41,566 nt of DNA from positions 275,343,006 to 275,384,571 of the forward strand of contig JBOZIK010000001.1 in the NCBI GenBank assembly GCA_051453625.1. The letters run 5' to 3'. Below the pieces are notes generated by a model. The model was not told where the DNA came from, did not search any database, and was given only the letters and a program-made list of their open reading frames with translations. Made by a program: the position numbers and the translations under genes. Source of the DNA: Welwitschia mirabilis. Taxonomy: Eukaryota; Gnetophyta; Gnetopsida; Welwitschiales. Shown one piece after another: positions 1 through 11,929 of the stretch. How positions within the stretch are numbered: the first letter of the stretch is position 1; every line of letters starts with the position of its first letter.

Positions 1-555
1 TTTATTCATTTATTTATTTTTTCTATTTGATTCTCTGAAATCTTTGTAGTATAGGCAACTATTTCCTTGTGTACATTTATTTTCACAAGCGGCTTCAATA
101 GTTGAATAATGGAAACCAAATTTTGATGTCCAGATTCTAAAACACCATCATGTGCTTTATCTAGTAGAGTTACCAAGTTTGTCTCTTATTTTTAAGGAAT
201 TCAAGCTTTAATTTATTGAGCTTATTGCACCAATTATTGATATCCAAAACTTTTCTTCCTCACTTAGAACTAGAATAAGGAATTTTGTCGATATAGATTT
301 GAATAACAGAGATAAAGTTTTATTCTTAGAGTTAGTCTTTTCACCCATTAGCAATAAGTTACATATGTCAACTATGGTTTCAAATGTTTAATTGTATGCT
401 TCAAGATTTGATTACTAAGGGTTGTAATGCACTTAAAAAATGTTCATTTAGAACTTTTGATCACCTTAGTAAAGGGTTACATATACATATATCCAAAATG
501 TGATCACTAATGTCTTACATTGTTGAAATTAAAGAAAAGGCCTTTTTTAATGTTG
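1..555. other. AT-rich spacer, nothing recognised
   Basis: No open frame of useful length, no recognisable transposon protein and no RNA gene were seen here. The first 30 bases are a loose TTTA-type low-complexity run. The stretch may be flank of the LTR relic to its right. Confidence 0.5.
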
Positions 556-1124
556 TTTTAATGCTTTTTTAATGCTGACTTTTTTGCTGACTAGTCTCCG
601 ATTCGACGATCCGACTCTTTTTTTGAGGTTGCCAACTTTTTACTTTTGCCAACTATTCAATCTCAAGGTAGAAGCTTCATCATTTAGCATTTGACAGAGG
701 TTGTCGTGTAGTGTTTGGTGGAAATCATCATGTAATGTTTGATAGAATCTTCATCATGATGAGTCCAACATGTGGCCTTTACAGCCAGATTCCTTTACCA
801 ACCAATGCTATCAGCCTATCACCACATGTCTCAAATGCCACCTTCACATGCCTCTGCCACATGTCTTCCAATGCTAATGCTACATGTCACCACCTCATTT
901 CTCTATTACCACCATTGTTTATGTGGAGTTATGTTCATCTTCCGCCATGTGTTCCAAAACATGGCTAAAGATCTGCGATTATCATGGAGAAAATCATAAT
1001 ATTAAATTCTATTAAAAAACAATAGAAGATATATTTTATAATCAAAACAATTAAATTAATATCTTCGTTTACCATAAATTCATCTGAAACACTTGATGTA
1101 AATGTTAATTTTTACATGTTAACA
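556..1124 (-). mobile_element. Ty1/copia LTR relic (3' LTR, minus strand); left edge uncertain
   Basis: Read on the minus strand, this starts at 1124 with TGTTAACATGTAAAAATT, the same start as the better preserved LTR at 39809-40607. Similarity continues through a shared stretch (AATAGAAGATAT at about 1020 on the plus strand) into a region rich in the word ACATGT (about 770-960), also present in the other LTR. The internal side (1125-1160) keeps GCAATCT near the edge, as at 40615. This is therefore the 3' LTR of a minus-strand copia element. No TATA box was recognised and the left edge at 556 is a guess. Short open frames inside are fortuitous. Confidence 0.55.
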
Positions 1125-1470
1125 TCACTATTTATTATTTTTACTTTTTAGCAATCTCTTATATTAAGGTTTTTATAACTTATGGTTTTCTTTTTGTCTT
1201 CTTATGGAAATTGAAAGTCTAACTAACTATTTTCAATTATCACCTATTGACTAAATGTATCAACCATCAGCAATGACTCTCTTAACTTGAGCGCTACATA
1301 AAATGTACATAAAACGTTTTTAACCTATAAACAAAAAGAAGAAGAGGAAAAGAAAAGTTAAGAGGCATAACTTACAAGGAAATTCAAAGCTCTAACTTAT
1401 GTATCCCTCTGATTTGAGTCATGTAACAAAATAGAATTTGATACTATAAATTTCTTAAAAAAGAGGTTCA
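1125..1470 (-). other. Probable decayed internal end of the copia relic
   Basis: This lies on the internal side of the LTR edge at 1124, so it should hold the 3' end of pol and the polypurine tract. GCAATCTCTTATAT at 1153-1166 resembles the position beside the other LTR. No copia protein motif could be read, and the polypurine tract is degraded. Confidence 0.35.
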
Positions 1471-2900
1471 TATCATAGATTGCTGGAGCAGATCGGAATC
1501 ACAATCCGCATAATTCTAGATTGTGCTTTAGCAAAAAACACTTTAAATCAGAGTCAATCTTGCATGCACAGAGCGTGATCTACAGCAGATCATGCTGATC
1601 GTGAACCACGCGATTCCACGAGCCTGCCAGTCGCGAGAGGAAAAAACCACACTCATTGTTAAAAAAACCAATTTTTCAATAAAACCCTACATTTTCCCTA
1701 TTTTCCAAAGTGCGCCAAACAAATGAAGAACTGTGATTTCGAGTTTTTGACTACGATTTCAGTAAGCTAGATCTTTCAACAGTGATTTAGAAGTTCTAGG
1801 TTATTATAATATAGACATTTCAATAGTGATTGCAGTAAGCTCGATCCTTCAACAACGATTTCAGAAGTTCATCAACTTCAGTCTATTCTTGTTTTCTATT
1901 TTATGGAGAAGTATTTTTAACAATTTTGATAACTTATTATTGTTTTCATTATAGATAATGTGATTTCAAGTTTGGATTACAAATAATGCTTTTTCAATTG
2001 TGAAAATAACAATGCTTTTGCATGTATGTAAATAAGAAGAATATATATATACATATGATAGAGTTTCGCATGTTACTACGAGGCAAATGAAGTTAAAAAA
2101 AAGGAAAATTTAAGAAATCTATAAGAATTACTAAAAATAAAGAAGGTAATTGATCTAAACAATACCTTACATGCAATGCAATATGCATCTTTGGAATAAT
2201 AATGTCAAGCAAAAGTGAAAATAATAGATGATTATAGAAGTTAGATGCAAAATAACAATAATGGTTATCATAATGGAATACAACATAGTGCAAGAATGAA
2301 AATAAGTATAAAAAGCATGAGTGAAATCTCTTTTGATATTATTAATATGATCCTTCTATGTAGTTCTTATGAAATGAGTGCCATAATTATATTAATTTAT
2401 GACACTTGATAAATGAATTCCACATTTACTTGATTGTTATCAAAACACTAATAAGGCCTACTAGTCAAATGTAATTTTGTTATTTTCTACTTTATCGAGA
2501 AGTATTTTTAACAATTTTTAAATGTATTATTATTGTTTATACTTTTTAATGTTACTCTATCATGGATAAAATAGTGGCTGGAAGTCCTTACTCAAAAACT
2601 TAATGAATTTACTCTCATATATTTGTTTTCACTTTTTTTTGATGTTCATGATCCCGAGCTATCCATAATCCACTTTGGAGCAATAAGGCGATCCGGAATC
2701 TTCAAAACCAAAAAAACGATCCACAATCCAATCTGATCTGTCTAAGTATGTTTCATATAAATGGTGATTTAACCAAAAAAAATGTACAACAAGAAACCCC
2801 AAACTCTGCAGCATCCGAAATTTGATTTTGTTCAAAAAAGGAAGAAAAGACAAGGTATGGCATTCAATAAATCTATGTATTCCCATAAACCTTTTGGTTT
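1471..2900. other. Non-coding stretch, possible decayed DNA transposon
   Basis: Two places share related words: 1485-1510 (GATCGGAATCACAATCCGC) and 2690-2740 (GATCCGGAATC, then GATCCACAATCCAATCTG). A less AT-rich island lies at 1560-1640, and GTGCGCCAAACAAA (1710-1723) resembles words common at plant transposon ends. No terminal inverted repeat pair or target duplication could be demonstrated and no transposase was seen, so the assignment is weak. Small open frames at 2093-2293 and 2659-2886 on the minus strand look like chance. Confidence 0.25.
1755..1870. repeat. Two-copy imperfect tandem duplication, period 73
   Basis: Positions 1755-1796 (GATTTCAGTAAGCTAGATC onwards) recur at 1828-1870 with a few substitutions and one small indel. 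Both copies end in AGAAGTTC. Confidence 0.75.
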
Positions 2901-3206
2901 TTGAAGCAACAATTGGCTTTGAGAGGGAACACAGCGTTAGATTTTAGCTATTCCCCAGACAATTATGTTAGATTGATAAAAGCAGAAAAAATGTTGTCTG
3001 GTATGCATAGATATTGCACTGTTTCGAGATAACATTCTGCAGACTGATAATAAGCTAGAGATACCGAAAACGTAATCTACAATACTTCTCGAAATCTTGT
3101 ATCAATGCCTTGAAAAGACCAACTCAGAGGAAAAAATCAAATAAAATAACAATACTGCAAGAAAGAAAGAACTGCAATTCTTAATATTCTGAAGTCTAGG
3201 ACATAC

Positions 3207-3400
3207 CTTTTGGCTCCAAGGAATTCCATGCCGCGCATCGCCGATACAGGAAGAAGACGCTTCTTGATGGCATTAGGATAATGCCTACATGAAACCAGTT
3301 TACTTGGGAACTTCCCTAAATTTGTGCGAGATGACTTAATGCTCAATGACGTTAAAGTTGGATGAATTAGAATAGCGCGATCAAAAGAAGCTACAGCCAT
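3207..3400 (-). CDS. Possible first coding exon of a plastid-targeted protein (partial)
   Basis: The product is not recognised. The frame from the ATG at 3400 encodes 65 residues starting MAVASFDRAILIHPTL. It is rich in Ser, Thr, Arg and Lys with no acidic residue until Asp7 and few after, which is the composition of a chloroplast transit peptide. It contains SIKSSRTNLGKF and ends MRGMEFLGAKR. The frame reaches a canonical donor, AAAAG|GTATGT (intron bases 3206 down to 3201), leaving the exon in phase 2. The open frame continues 24 codons upstream to 3472, but MAVAS is the more typical start. GC content and codon use stand out from the surroundings. The next exon should lie to the left; a good-looking acceptor at about 3162 is too close (45-nt intron) and leads to a stop, so none could be assigned. 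It may be a gene fragment or a pseudogene start. Confidence 0.4.
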
Positions 3401-3607
3401 ACTGCACAGAAAAAATGCTCTGATACGAACAACTACCCGGAACTGGCTAAAATAAAAGAAAACCAATGACAAGACACCTTAACAGAGCCGAGACAATGTT
3501 TGAAAACAAAAACTGGCGTCAAATAGGAAAAGAATGAATTCAGTAAATTAGTTGATTACTTTATGCGACATCTACATGAATCTATCGTTATGGGAAGCAA
3601 CTAAGGA

Positions 3608-3734
3608 AATAATCAAAGATTCCATGTCAATTGTGAAATAATTGAACAGTAATATTGTAGTTTCATATTGAATACTAACTACAAAAATAATTGAAGATTT
3701 CATATTAATTGTGACATAATTGAATAGTAATATT
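3608..3734. repeat. Two-copy imperfect tandem duplication, period 78
   Basis: Positions 3608-3656 (AATAATCAAAGATTCCATG onwards) recur at 3686-3734 (AATAATTGAAGATTTCATA onwards). Differences are mainly transitions. Confidence 0.75.
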
Positions 3735-3739
3735 TCAAA

Positions 3740-6700
3740 ATAAAATAAAAACTTTTAAGATAATGCTTCGATACAAAAGAAATACCCTACTTTCTTTGGC
3801 TTGTCTATATCAAATATCATACACTTAATGAAACATCTTTTCTTTTTTATGGCTTTAATTTTAGATCTCCTTTCTCAGTTACACTGCGAAATAAATTATA
3901 GAAATGGGAACTTGAAGAAAAGGTTAGTTATTCAAATTTCTTCCCCCGAATTCTGAGCATAGACCAAGAAACATTGCTTTGTCTTCCAAATTGCTTCTTG
4001 TCAGTAGGGAATAATAATTTTTTAAAATTTTATAACCACTCTTCGAATAGGCTTGCAATGTGCATCACTCACACTATGGAATCCTTATATCAAAGTCTCT
4101 ATATGTGAGATTTTAAAAAAAAAAAAAACGATTATGTTGTGATTCTTATTTAAGGGTTTTTTTGCCTACCTTTCAAATGTAAATTTCATCTTTATTATCT
4201 ATAATCATTTGTATACTATTGGCTTTACTAGTCAAATCATATAATTAACTTATGTTTTTAGAGTTTTATAGTAAGGCTTAAAGATGATGTTCATAAAGAA
4301 CATAGTTTACATCAAAGTAAAAGGTTACTATAATGGAGTGAGCATTCATAAAATGTAAAGCCAGTGACGTAAACTTTTTGTGTGTTGTCTTTAAGTACGA
4401 GAGTGAACTCATCTAAATGAACCAAACTTCACAAACTAGAACATAAAGGCTAATATAAGTATCTAGAAAAAGTGGTTAACACCATCATGGGTCTTCAAAT
4501 CATAAAATATGAATACACTAACTAGGTATGATAATGCACTTCTTAGGGGTTAGAAATTTTTTAATTAATAGGTTGAGAAGGCATCATCTCCTAACTTTTA
4601 TTTTCCAAATTTTTGGCACATTAATTATAAAGGTATTTATCAAAATCTCTCTTTGTAACCAAACCTCTACATAGCTAACCTCTAGATATCATCTTTCGTC
4701 TCCAAACATGTGAAACTAAGGGATTTCTTATTTAGGAATGAAACTCCCATCATATCACTAAGAATATTAATCCAATAGTCCATTGATTTCATTAAGTGTT
4801 TAAGTGGAGGACCACCTTATCAACTTAAGTTTGAATTGGTAAAGAAAAAGTAAATATCATGCAGATGCATAGAAGTATTTTAGATGGTAACTTTTTAATA
4901 TTGTTCTACTAAGATTTCTAGATAGTAAAGATGTTAAGTGTAATTACAATGGAACAAACAAGATAATCTTTATTTCTTCATAATGTGAAAGACAAATTCA
5001 AGAAAGAATATTAAACAAATGAGTCCTTACCTTTATTGCTTCATAATGTGAAAGACGAATTCAAGAAAGAACATTAAACAAATGAGTCCTTTTTGAAGAT
5101 CAAAATTTCAAATATCAAAGACATTATCATAGAGTGCATATAGCATTTTAAAATTTAATATTTTGAAAGCATTCACCTAATGGAAGGATTCAAGGAAAAA
5201 AAGTAATAATAGTATACATAGTTCTAATAAGGGATCTCCATAAGTGGACCATGAAACAAAAGGGTATGATATCCAACTAATGGAATGCTTGCTCTAAATT
5301 CAGGAGGTCACAATTTCAAATCATTGGATAACTCGATTAGTATACTATAAGGTCTTGCCTCTAATTAAATCATTTTATTGTGTGATGATGGATGTTATAC
5401 TCTTAAAGGAAAGGTTATGATTACTAAAAAGTTTCAAGTTTAGCACCCCCCTAAATGTAATTAACATGATCATGTCATTTTACATTTAAGATGGAAAAGT
5501 TTTGATGTCTTTAGAAGTAATTGGAGGAAATTCAAAAAGATCATTTAATAACTATAGATAACCAACTTGAGTAGAGTTGTAGAATGACAATCTTAACTAT
5601 TTGTTAATGGTAGTAGCAACATGTCAAATGTAGTTACATTATGCGCCAATAAGCCAATAAAGTTTCTAAAGTAGTGGAACCATAATTACCTAAGTTTCCT
5701 AAGAGATTATTAGTTGTTATTGATTTATTCTTTCTAAGAGCATTGCTTTATCTCTAAATGTATCTTAGAAAAATTCTTAAGTGTTAACATAAAGGAATAC
5801 TATTTAATAAGTACTAAGAAATTATATCCATTTATCCTTGATTAAAATTTATTTATCTTATATCTTATTTATCCCATATCTACGTTGAAATAACTATCTC
5901 TTTAAGTTGAACTTTAGCCTTAGGTAAAATATCAATCATTTGGTCTTAGAAATGAATGGAATACTCATTTGTGTGATGAACTTTAGCAATCTTATTTTGA
6001 AGTAGATTTTTTAACAATCCTCTTTCTTTAGATTTTGTTAAATTCATTTCATAAATAAAAAGATTTCTTAAAGATGCAATGAGGATTACTTAATTCTTGT
6101 TCCTCATTCATGCTTTCACAATTCTTCTAAATATTCTTATAAAATTGTTTTCTAGATTCTTTTCCACTGCATTAAATTGTTTATGTATCAATGAATTTGA
6201 TCAATTATCACTTTAAAGAGAGCAAAGCTAAAATCTTAATATAATAAAGTAAAGATAATGTGTTATCCAAAATTCATAGCAAGACTAAAAAGTTAAGCTC
6301 TTATATCTTGACCAAGCTTAACTCCAAGGGCTTATAAAGAATTACAACAAACTAATCAATATTAAAAGGAATTAAGTAAGATAATTAGACATTAAAAACA
6401 TTTTTTTTATAGTTGTGGTGGCATTTATTGATATTTTTAAAAGAAAAAAAATGGTATAATTAATGTATTATCTCATTAGAAGATCCTTGTAATAAACTAA
6501 TAAACAAGTTTTTAAAATTCTATTTTTAATTACACATATTTGTTAAGAAGGACATGTTTAGAGACTTCAAAATTAAATAGATTGGAGATAAGTGGAAAAT
6601 ATTATTAAATTAATGTTTGTTAAAGACCAACAAGAACTATTTTATGCGAAAACAAGAACCATAGGTTTAAATAGCATAAAAATGACTACAATTCAAATTA

Positions 6701-7265
6701 CCAAAAGTAGAGGCAAATGTTTCATACCATATCACTAGGGATTACTTTATAGAAAGTATAATTATAAGATGTGTTATGCATAGCATTAATACAAGGACCA
6801 ATCAAACATACAAAATTAATAAACTTAAAGAGTCGTCATACTAAAGTTTATAACTTGGTCAAGGAATTGAACACGATGCAATCTATTTAAAAATAAATAG
6901 CAAACATGGACAAGCAATAAAGAAAAAAAAGAGAGTTATGAAAGCCCTAGAAGGGAAAAAGTGATATTCTATTTCAGGTGAATACATTATACAAGTTTAC
7001 AAAAGAAAATAAGAAAAAAGATCATCTCAAAAATAAGTTCTTAAGAAAAAAAAAAGTAGAAATCTCAAGGAATCAAATGAATACTAACAAATATCCAGAA
7101 AAAGAGACATTTTATCAAAGATTTCAAGGGGTCTTAAGATATTCAAGAGTTACTTATCTAATTTATAAAGGAGATTTAAATCTAGAGAAATTATAAGATT
7201 GGTTGAAATTTTTGATGGAATAATTCTAGATTAGGAACATTCTAAAGAATTAGAATATAAATACT
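3740..7265. other. Long AT-rich stretch without a recognisable gene
   Basis: No coding region, RNA gene or clear transposon domain was read here. The part next to the gypsy relic (about 6240-7260) could contain its decayed 5' LTR and leader, but no LTR ends or primer binding site could be fixed. The open frame at 6978-7196 is Lys- and Asn-rich, lacks homology clues, and is probably fortuitous. A 63-bp tandem duplication at 4968-5093 is listed separately. Confidence 0.4.
4968..5093. repeat. Two-copy tandem duplication, period 63
   Basis: Unit 4968-5030 is followed directly by 5031-5093. The shared core is CTTCATAATGTGAAAGAC, then a stretch ending AATGAGTCCTT. By eye only about three to five substitutions separate the copies, so this is the youngest-looking duplication in the window. 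Confidence 0.85.
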
Positions 7266-7269
7266 GCCC

Positions 7270-9090
7270 CTTCAAATTAGGATGTATGATAGTTATTTAA
7301 TGGAAAAAGTACATGTTAGATAGAACCAAATAAAGATTTCATCTCATGAACTTATGGAATGTGGTAGAAGAGAAGATAATCGAGAAGTTCATATTAACTT
7401 CAAATAAATTTGATATGGCTTAGAAGCTACAAGATTTTAGAAAACAAAACAAATTAGTGCAAGATTATATGGGTGAATTTTTACAATGTGATGCTATAGT
7501 AGGTATTTCAAGAATAAAGGAGGAAGATATTGCAAATCTTATCTAAGTTTTATAATAGGTGATTTAGATGTTAAATACTTTAGTTTTTAATGATGCATGT
7601 TACATCCTGTTACCAAAAGGGAAAAGGTATCCAACAAGATACCATAAAATAAATAAGATCATGGTAAATATTTTAGCATGAGGTTGTAATGGAACAAATG
7701 TTTTTGATAGAGAGTTTTAGAAATATGAACGAAAGATTTCTTTAAAGAATACCAAGAAGATTAGGAAGGTTTCCATGAACAAGGTAGTTTCTAACGAGGA
7801 GGAGATTGAGTTTTATATTGTTTTTATTACAAAGCTTACAAAAATGAAGTTCTAAATTATTTGATGTAAAAGAAAATATTCATTTATAAGTAGAGAACAT
7901 ATTAGAAATTGAGAGCATTAGGAGAAGGTATGAGTTTGTAAAAAAAGAATCAGTACCACATAATAACAAAGGTCCTTGAAGCTTAATTATCTTTTATAAA
8001 AATTAGAGGAATTGGATTCTACATAGTGAAATCAAGCATTTTGAACTAAAACACATAATGTCAATCCTAAATATAAGTTATTCAATGTTATTCTTAATAA
8101 TGATAGTACTAATAACTTGATATCATAAGATATAGTTGATATATTAAATTTGAGACATTTTCACATTTAAAGCCTTCTAATGTTTTATGATTATAAGAAT
8201 ATTAGCATGTTGAAGTTTGAATATAAGGTAGGATTAATTTTAAAATTGATGATTATTTTGGTTTTCTTATTTGTAATGGTCTTCCAATACATGAAGTGCA
8301 TGTTTTGTTAAGAAGACTTTAATGCTTGATACAAATTCTTAATCTGAAGAACATTTGAATTCTTGTATAGTTACTAATTTGACAGGTATAAAAAGCAAAT
8401 TATTTCTATATTACAGTTATAAAAACAAAACAAAGATATAGATTGGTTTATGTTTGTTATGGGAAAATTAATGCTTGCAAGAAATTATGGAAGAAGGAAA
8501 TGATTTATGTATTATTTCTTAGCCTTCTATAGGAAGTGCTAAAATAGTTGAAATTCCTTTCGAGGTATGACATACTTTAAATTCCTTTTTGGATATTCTC
8601 GTTGATGAATTACCTTTATATTTGCATTAAACAGGAGTATTGCATATTAAATAGCTTTGATATCAAAACCAGCATTACTTAATAAGATGCCTTATTAAAT
8701 GCCTCCTATAATAAAAGAAGAAGTGAAATGTATATATTACCTCTTAAGTAGGAATTAAGGAAGAGGCTATTACCATGAATAGTACCAATTGTTTTAAAGC
8801 CTTGAAAAAATAGTAATAAGCATGTCTATGAATGCAATATTAGTTATATTTACTCTAGGATATAGATTTTCAATTCCTTATATGGATAATATTTGTTTGG
8901 TTCTTATTGGTTTAGTAAAATAGATGTGAAAAGCAAATATTATAAAATAAATATTCAAGAAGATGATGGATGGAAAACTTTGTTTAAAATACTATATGGG
9001 TCTATATGAATGGAGAGTGATGACTTTTCATTTATAAAATGCATTTAATATTTTATGCATATTATAAATAAACTATTATTCCAAGATGAA
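7270..9090 (+). mobile_element. Decayed Ty3/gypsy relic, chromovirus-like (gag, protease, RT)
   Basis: Stops and frameshifts break every frame, but domains appear in pol order. At about 7410-7560 a gag-like run reads LQDF.KQNKLVQDYMGEFLQ, matching the gag pattern of a glutamine-rich run followed by an acidic-aromatic motif. At 8083-8160 a retropepsin-like run reads FNVILNNDSTNNLIS, where a live enzyme would have an aspartate-glycine-serine site; here it is asparagine-aspartate-serine. At 8575-8700 the RT lead-in reads VDELPLYL...ISKPALLNKMPY. At 8857-8930 there is YRFSIPYMDN, and at 8990-9045 YYMGLYEWRVMTFHL followed by NAFNI. These are motifs of plant Ty3 elements with pol order gag-PR-RT. 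RNase H, integrase and LTRs were not recognised. Some frames contain TAG/TAA where Gln or Trp is expected. The relic stops abruptly near 9090. It is non-functional. Confidence 0.7.
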
Positions 9091-9094
9091 ATAG

Positions 9095-9183
9095 TTTCTC
9101 TAGAGAAAAAGATGAGACACGTTTGTGTGGGGCTTCAAAGCTAGCTTTTAATGGATCATAGAAATGTTTCTCTAGAGAAAAAG
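9095..9183. repeat. Duplicated 17-bp word containing a perfect 14-bp palindrome
   Basis: TTTCTCTAGAGAAAAAG occurs at 9095-9111 and again at 9167-9183. The first 14 bases, TTTCTCTAGAGAAA, equal their own reverse complement. The pair sits exactly at the join between the chromovirus-like relic and the second gypsy relic. Confidence 0.9.
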
Positions 9184-9544
9184 TACAGATTAGTGAGGCG
9201 GAGGATTTTTCAAGAAAAGAGTTAATTGAACATTTCTATTATGGGCTTAATAGTCAAACAAAACAACTTATAGAATTTGCTTGTAAATGTAATCTTCTCA
9301 ACTTAACTTCAGAGGATGCTTGGAATTATTTAGAGGAGTTAGTGGAAACTAATCAAAACTATCCAAGACCAGCACCTAGGAAAAACAAATCTATATGCCA
9401 AATGTTGAAGATCTTAGGAAAGTCTAATATGATGAACTAATTTGCCATACCAACTTCATTAGATATGTTCACCTTAAATATGTACACTAGAGCTATAGTT
9501 GATGCCAAGGTGATAAATGAGAACCCTCATTTCATTACTCCCTT

Positions 9545-9586
9545 TGTGAAATTTGTGAAGATGATTCCCACACAACCAAAAAATGT
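9545..9586 (+). other. Gag CCHC zinc knuckle, intact
   Basis: The frame reads CEICEDDSHTTKKC, which is exactly Cys-x2-Cys-x4-His-x4-Cys, the retroviral-type nucleocapsid zinc knuckle. All four ligands survive although the surrounding gag is broken; the longest open frame over this stretch uses a different register. Confidence 0.85.
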
Positions 9587-10012
9587 CCAACCTGACCCAC
9601 TTGTAAAGAGATGGTTTTCAAAGAAGTTTATACTTTCAACCAAAGGTCCAATATAAATAGAAATGATCAACAATTTCAATAAAGGAACAATGGGCTATCA
9701 CCTACTTTTAAAACCTCTTTTGAAAATAGATTTAGTAATTAAAANNNNNNNNNNNNNNNNNNNNNNNNNNNNNNNNNNNNNNNNNNNNNNNNNNNNNNNN
9801 NNNNNNNNNNNNNNNNNNNNNNNNNNNNNNNNNNNNNNNNNNNNCAAAAAATGTCCAACATTACCCACTTGTAAAGAGATGGTTTTCAAAGAAGTTTATA
9901 CTTTCAACCAAAGGTCCAATATGAATAGAAATGATCAACAATTTCAATAAAGGAACAATGGGCCACCACCTACTTTTAAAACCTCTTTTGAAAATAGATT
10001 TAGTAATTAAAA
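9580..10012. repeat. About 165-bp direct repeat flanking a 100-N gap (likely unmerged contig ends)
   Basis: Sequence 9580-9744 (CAAAAAATGTCCAACCTGAC onwards) recurs at 9845-10012 (CAAAAAATGTCCAACATTAC onwards) and differs at only a handful of positions. The repeat ends at the gap on one side and starts at it on the other. This is the signature of overlapping contig ends left unjoined, or of two haplotypes, rather than a biological duplication. Confidence 0.8.
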
Positions 10013-11929
10013 CTTTAACTTTCAAAAAAACTGAAGCGATTCACTTTGTGATTTAATTAAAGAACTTAGTAAAATGCAAGAGACTAATAACAAAACACAT
10101 TAAAAATCCAAGTAAAAACATTGAAAGTCCCTTAAGCATATTACAATAGCCCATGCTAGGATATCAAAGACCCCAATGTACTCTTACTACTCAAACCCTT
10201 CCTAAAATAAATGATGCCAAAAAAAAATAGGAAAGTTGTGATTAGAAGTGGAATCCATACTACCCCAAGTACAGAAGCCTCAAAACCATACAACAAAGAG
10301 AATACAAAGAACAATGACGAGATTGAAATTGTTGGAAGTCCCAAATTTCCTTCAAACTCTAAATAGAAATCAAACACCAACGCCAATCACATGCAAAAAG
10401 GCAAGAAACCAGCCACTCCATGGTTTGAGAGATTGAAAACCAATCCCATTCATGATGAATACCTCAAGTCCATAATGCAAGATATGAGTATTAACTTACT
10501 TTTTTGGAAATGCTTGTAAGACAATCCCAACATGCTAAAGTGTGAAAAGATTTAATGAAGAGAAAACAAAAAATAAACCATGCCTAATCAAGTTTTTACG
10601 ACACAATCTTTCTCCAACTTAGTCATGCAAAAGTTCTGAAAATTTAAAGACCTTGATGCTACAACTATGAGTGTTGTGTTAAAAAAAAAAAAGAAAATAA
10701 AAAAAGGCTTTGATTAATTGAAGCTAGTGTTAATGTTATGTCACTTCACATATGCAATAAGTTTGGGTTAAAAAATAGGGTAGAACCACTGTAAATTCTA
10801 TCAGAGCTAGCTGATGCAATCATTAAACGATCCATAGGAATCATCCAAGATTTAGTTATTGAAATTGAAGAAGCTTATTACCCTATAGATGTGGTTGTGG
10901 TTGAGGTTAAGTATGAAGGAGGTTATCCATTACTTATATAAAGATCTTTTTAGGCCACTGTCCATTGTATCATAAATACTCGAATTGGTATGATGGAATG
11001 CCATATTAGTAACAAGAAATTTATGATTAGAGTCTTTGATGCAGTAGAGAAGGATATGAAGAATGACTCAGAAGCCAATGAAAACATTAAATCCATGATG
11101 CTCCTCCAACAACATTCTCTATATGAAAGGCTCTTAACCTTACCCATCAAATCTTTATTTAATGATCACTTTGAATTTCTTAACATTTTAGGTGGCCTTA
11201 ATTCTTCAAGCCCTTGCAATTATGACAATGACGTTTTAGGCAATAATCCATAAACAAGAGTGAATGATACTTTTAAAGCCCTCACTAAATATGACATCCA
11301 ACAAGTGCTATCCATTAAAACTCCACTTCATCAAGATGGATGTTGGGCTTCTATGACTAATGATTATGAAATTCAGCTTAAGGAATTACCCAATGGTTTA
11401 AAGTGCATCTTTTTTCATGATAACCCTAAGAAACCTTTAGTAATTATTGAACATCTCAATCCACAACAAGAGGAAGCCTTTATTTAACTTCTTACATCCA
11501 ACATGAATGCTTTTGGTTGGACTCACAAAGACCTTGACGCCATTCCTCCCTCTACTGTTCAATATAAAATTTATTTGGAGGATAATACTAAAACGAGGAG
11601 GCAACCTAAAGAAGACTAAATCCAACCCTTAAGCAAGTTATTAAAGACGAAATCATTAAACTTATAGATGCTAGAATTATTTATGTCATTTCGAATAGTA
11701 ACTAGGTTAGTCCCTTAACTGTAGCACCAAAGAAAGGGGGGAAGTCGCTGTGTGTATAGATTTTAGAAAACTCAAAGAAGTAATTAAGAAAGATCATTGC
11801 CCATTGCCCTTTTCTAGACCAACTGCTTAGCGACATCCAAGGCCACTTATACTATTGTTTTCTTGATGGTTATAGTGGCTACAACCAAGTTTGCATAAAT
11901 TGGTACGTCATGAACTAGCATAAGAAACT

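Larger units (their letters stand above)
9190..11905 (+). mobile_element. Decayed Ty3/gypsy relic, Athila/Tat-like (gag, zinc knuckle, protease, RT N-terminal half)
   Basis: Domains lie in order in shifting frames. Gag C-terminal region 9219-9365 reads ELIEHFYYGLNSQTKQLIEF, then an acidic SEDAWNYLEELVETNQNY. A zinc knuckle follows at 9545-9586. Pieces at 10230-10490 resemble the charged linker before protease. The protease region 10715-11000 reads EASVNVMSLHICNKFGL, with the aspartate-glycine-alanine site lost, then LADAIIKRSIGIIQDLVIEI and a decayed GGYPLLI. RT begins at about 11320: LKELPNGLKCIFF, LNPQQEEAF, FGWTHKDLDAIPPS, then KLIDARIIYVIS, VAPKKGG, DFRKLKEVIKKDH and CFLDGYSGYNQV at about 11856-11891. 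It then stops within RT. No LTR was identified. An unresolved 100-N gap with repeated flanks lies at 9745-9844. Confidence 0.8.

Noticed and set aside
711-999. Open frames rich in Cys, His and Met at 711-999
   Set aside because: They arise from repeated ACATGT words in a copia LTR, and the same words recur in the LTR at 39809-40607.
3140-3162. Acceptor-like TTCTTTCTTTCTTGCAG on the minus strand as the next splice site for the exon at 3207-3400
   Set aside because: It would give a 45-nt intron, below the usual plant minimum, and the following frame hits a stop within a few codons.
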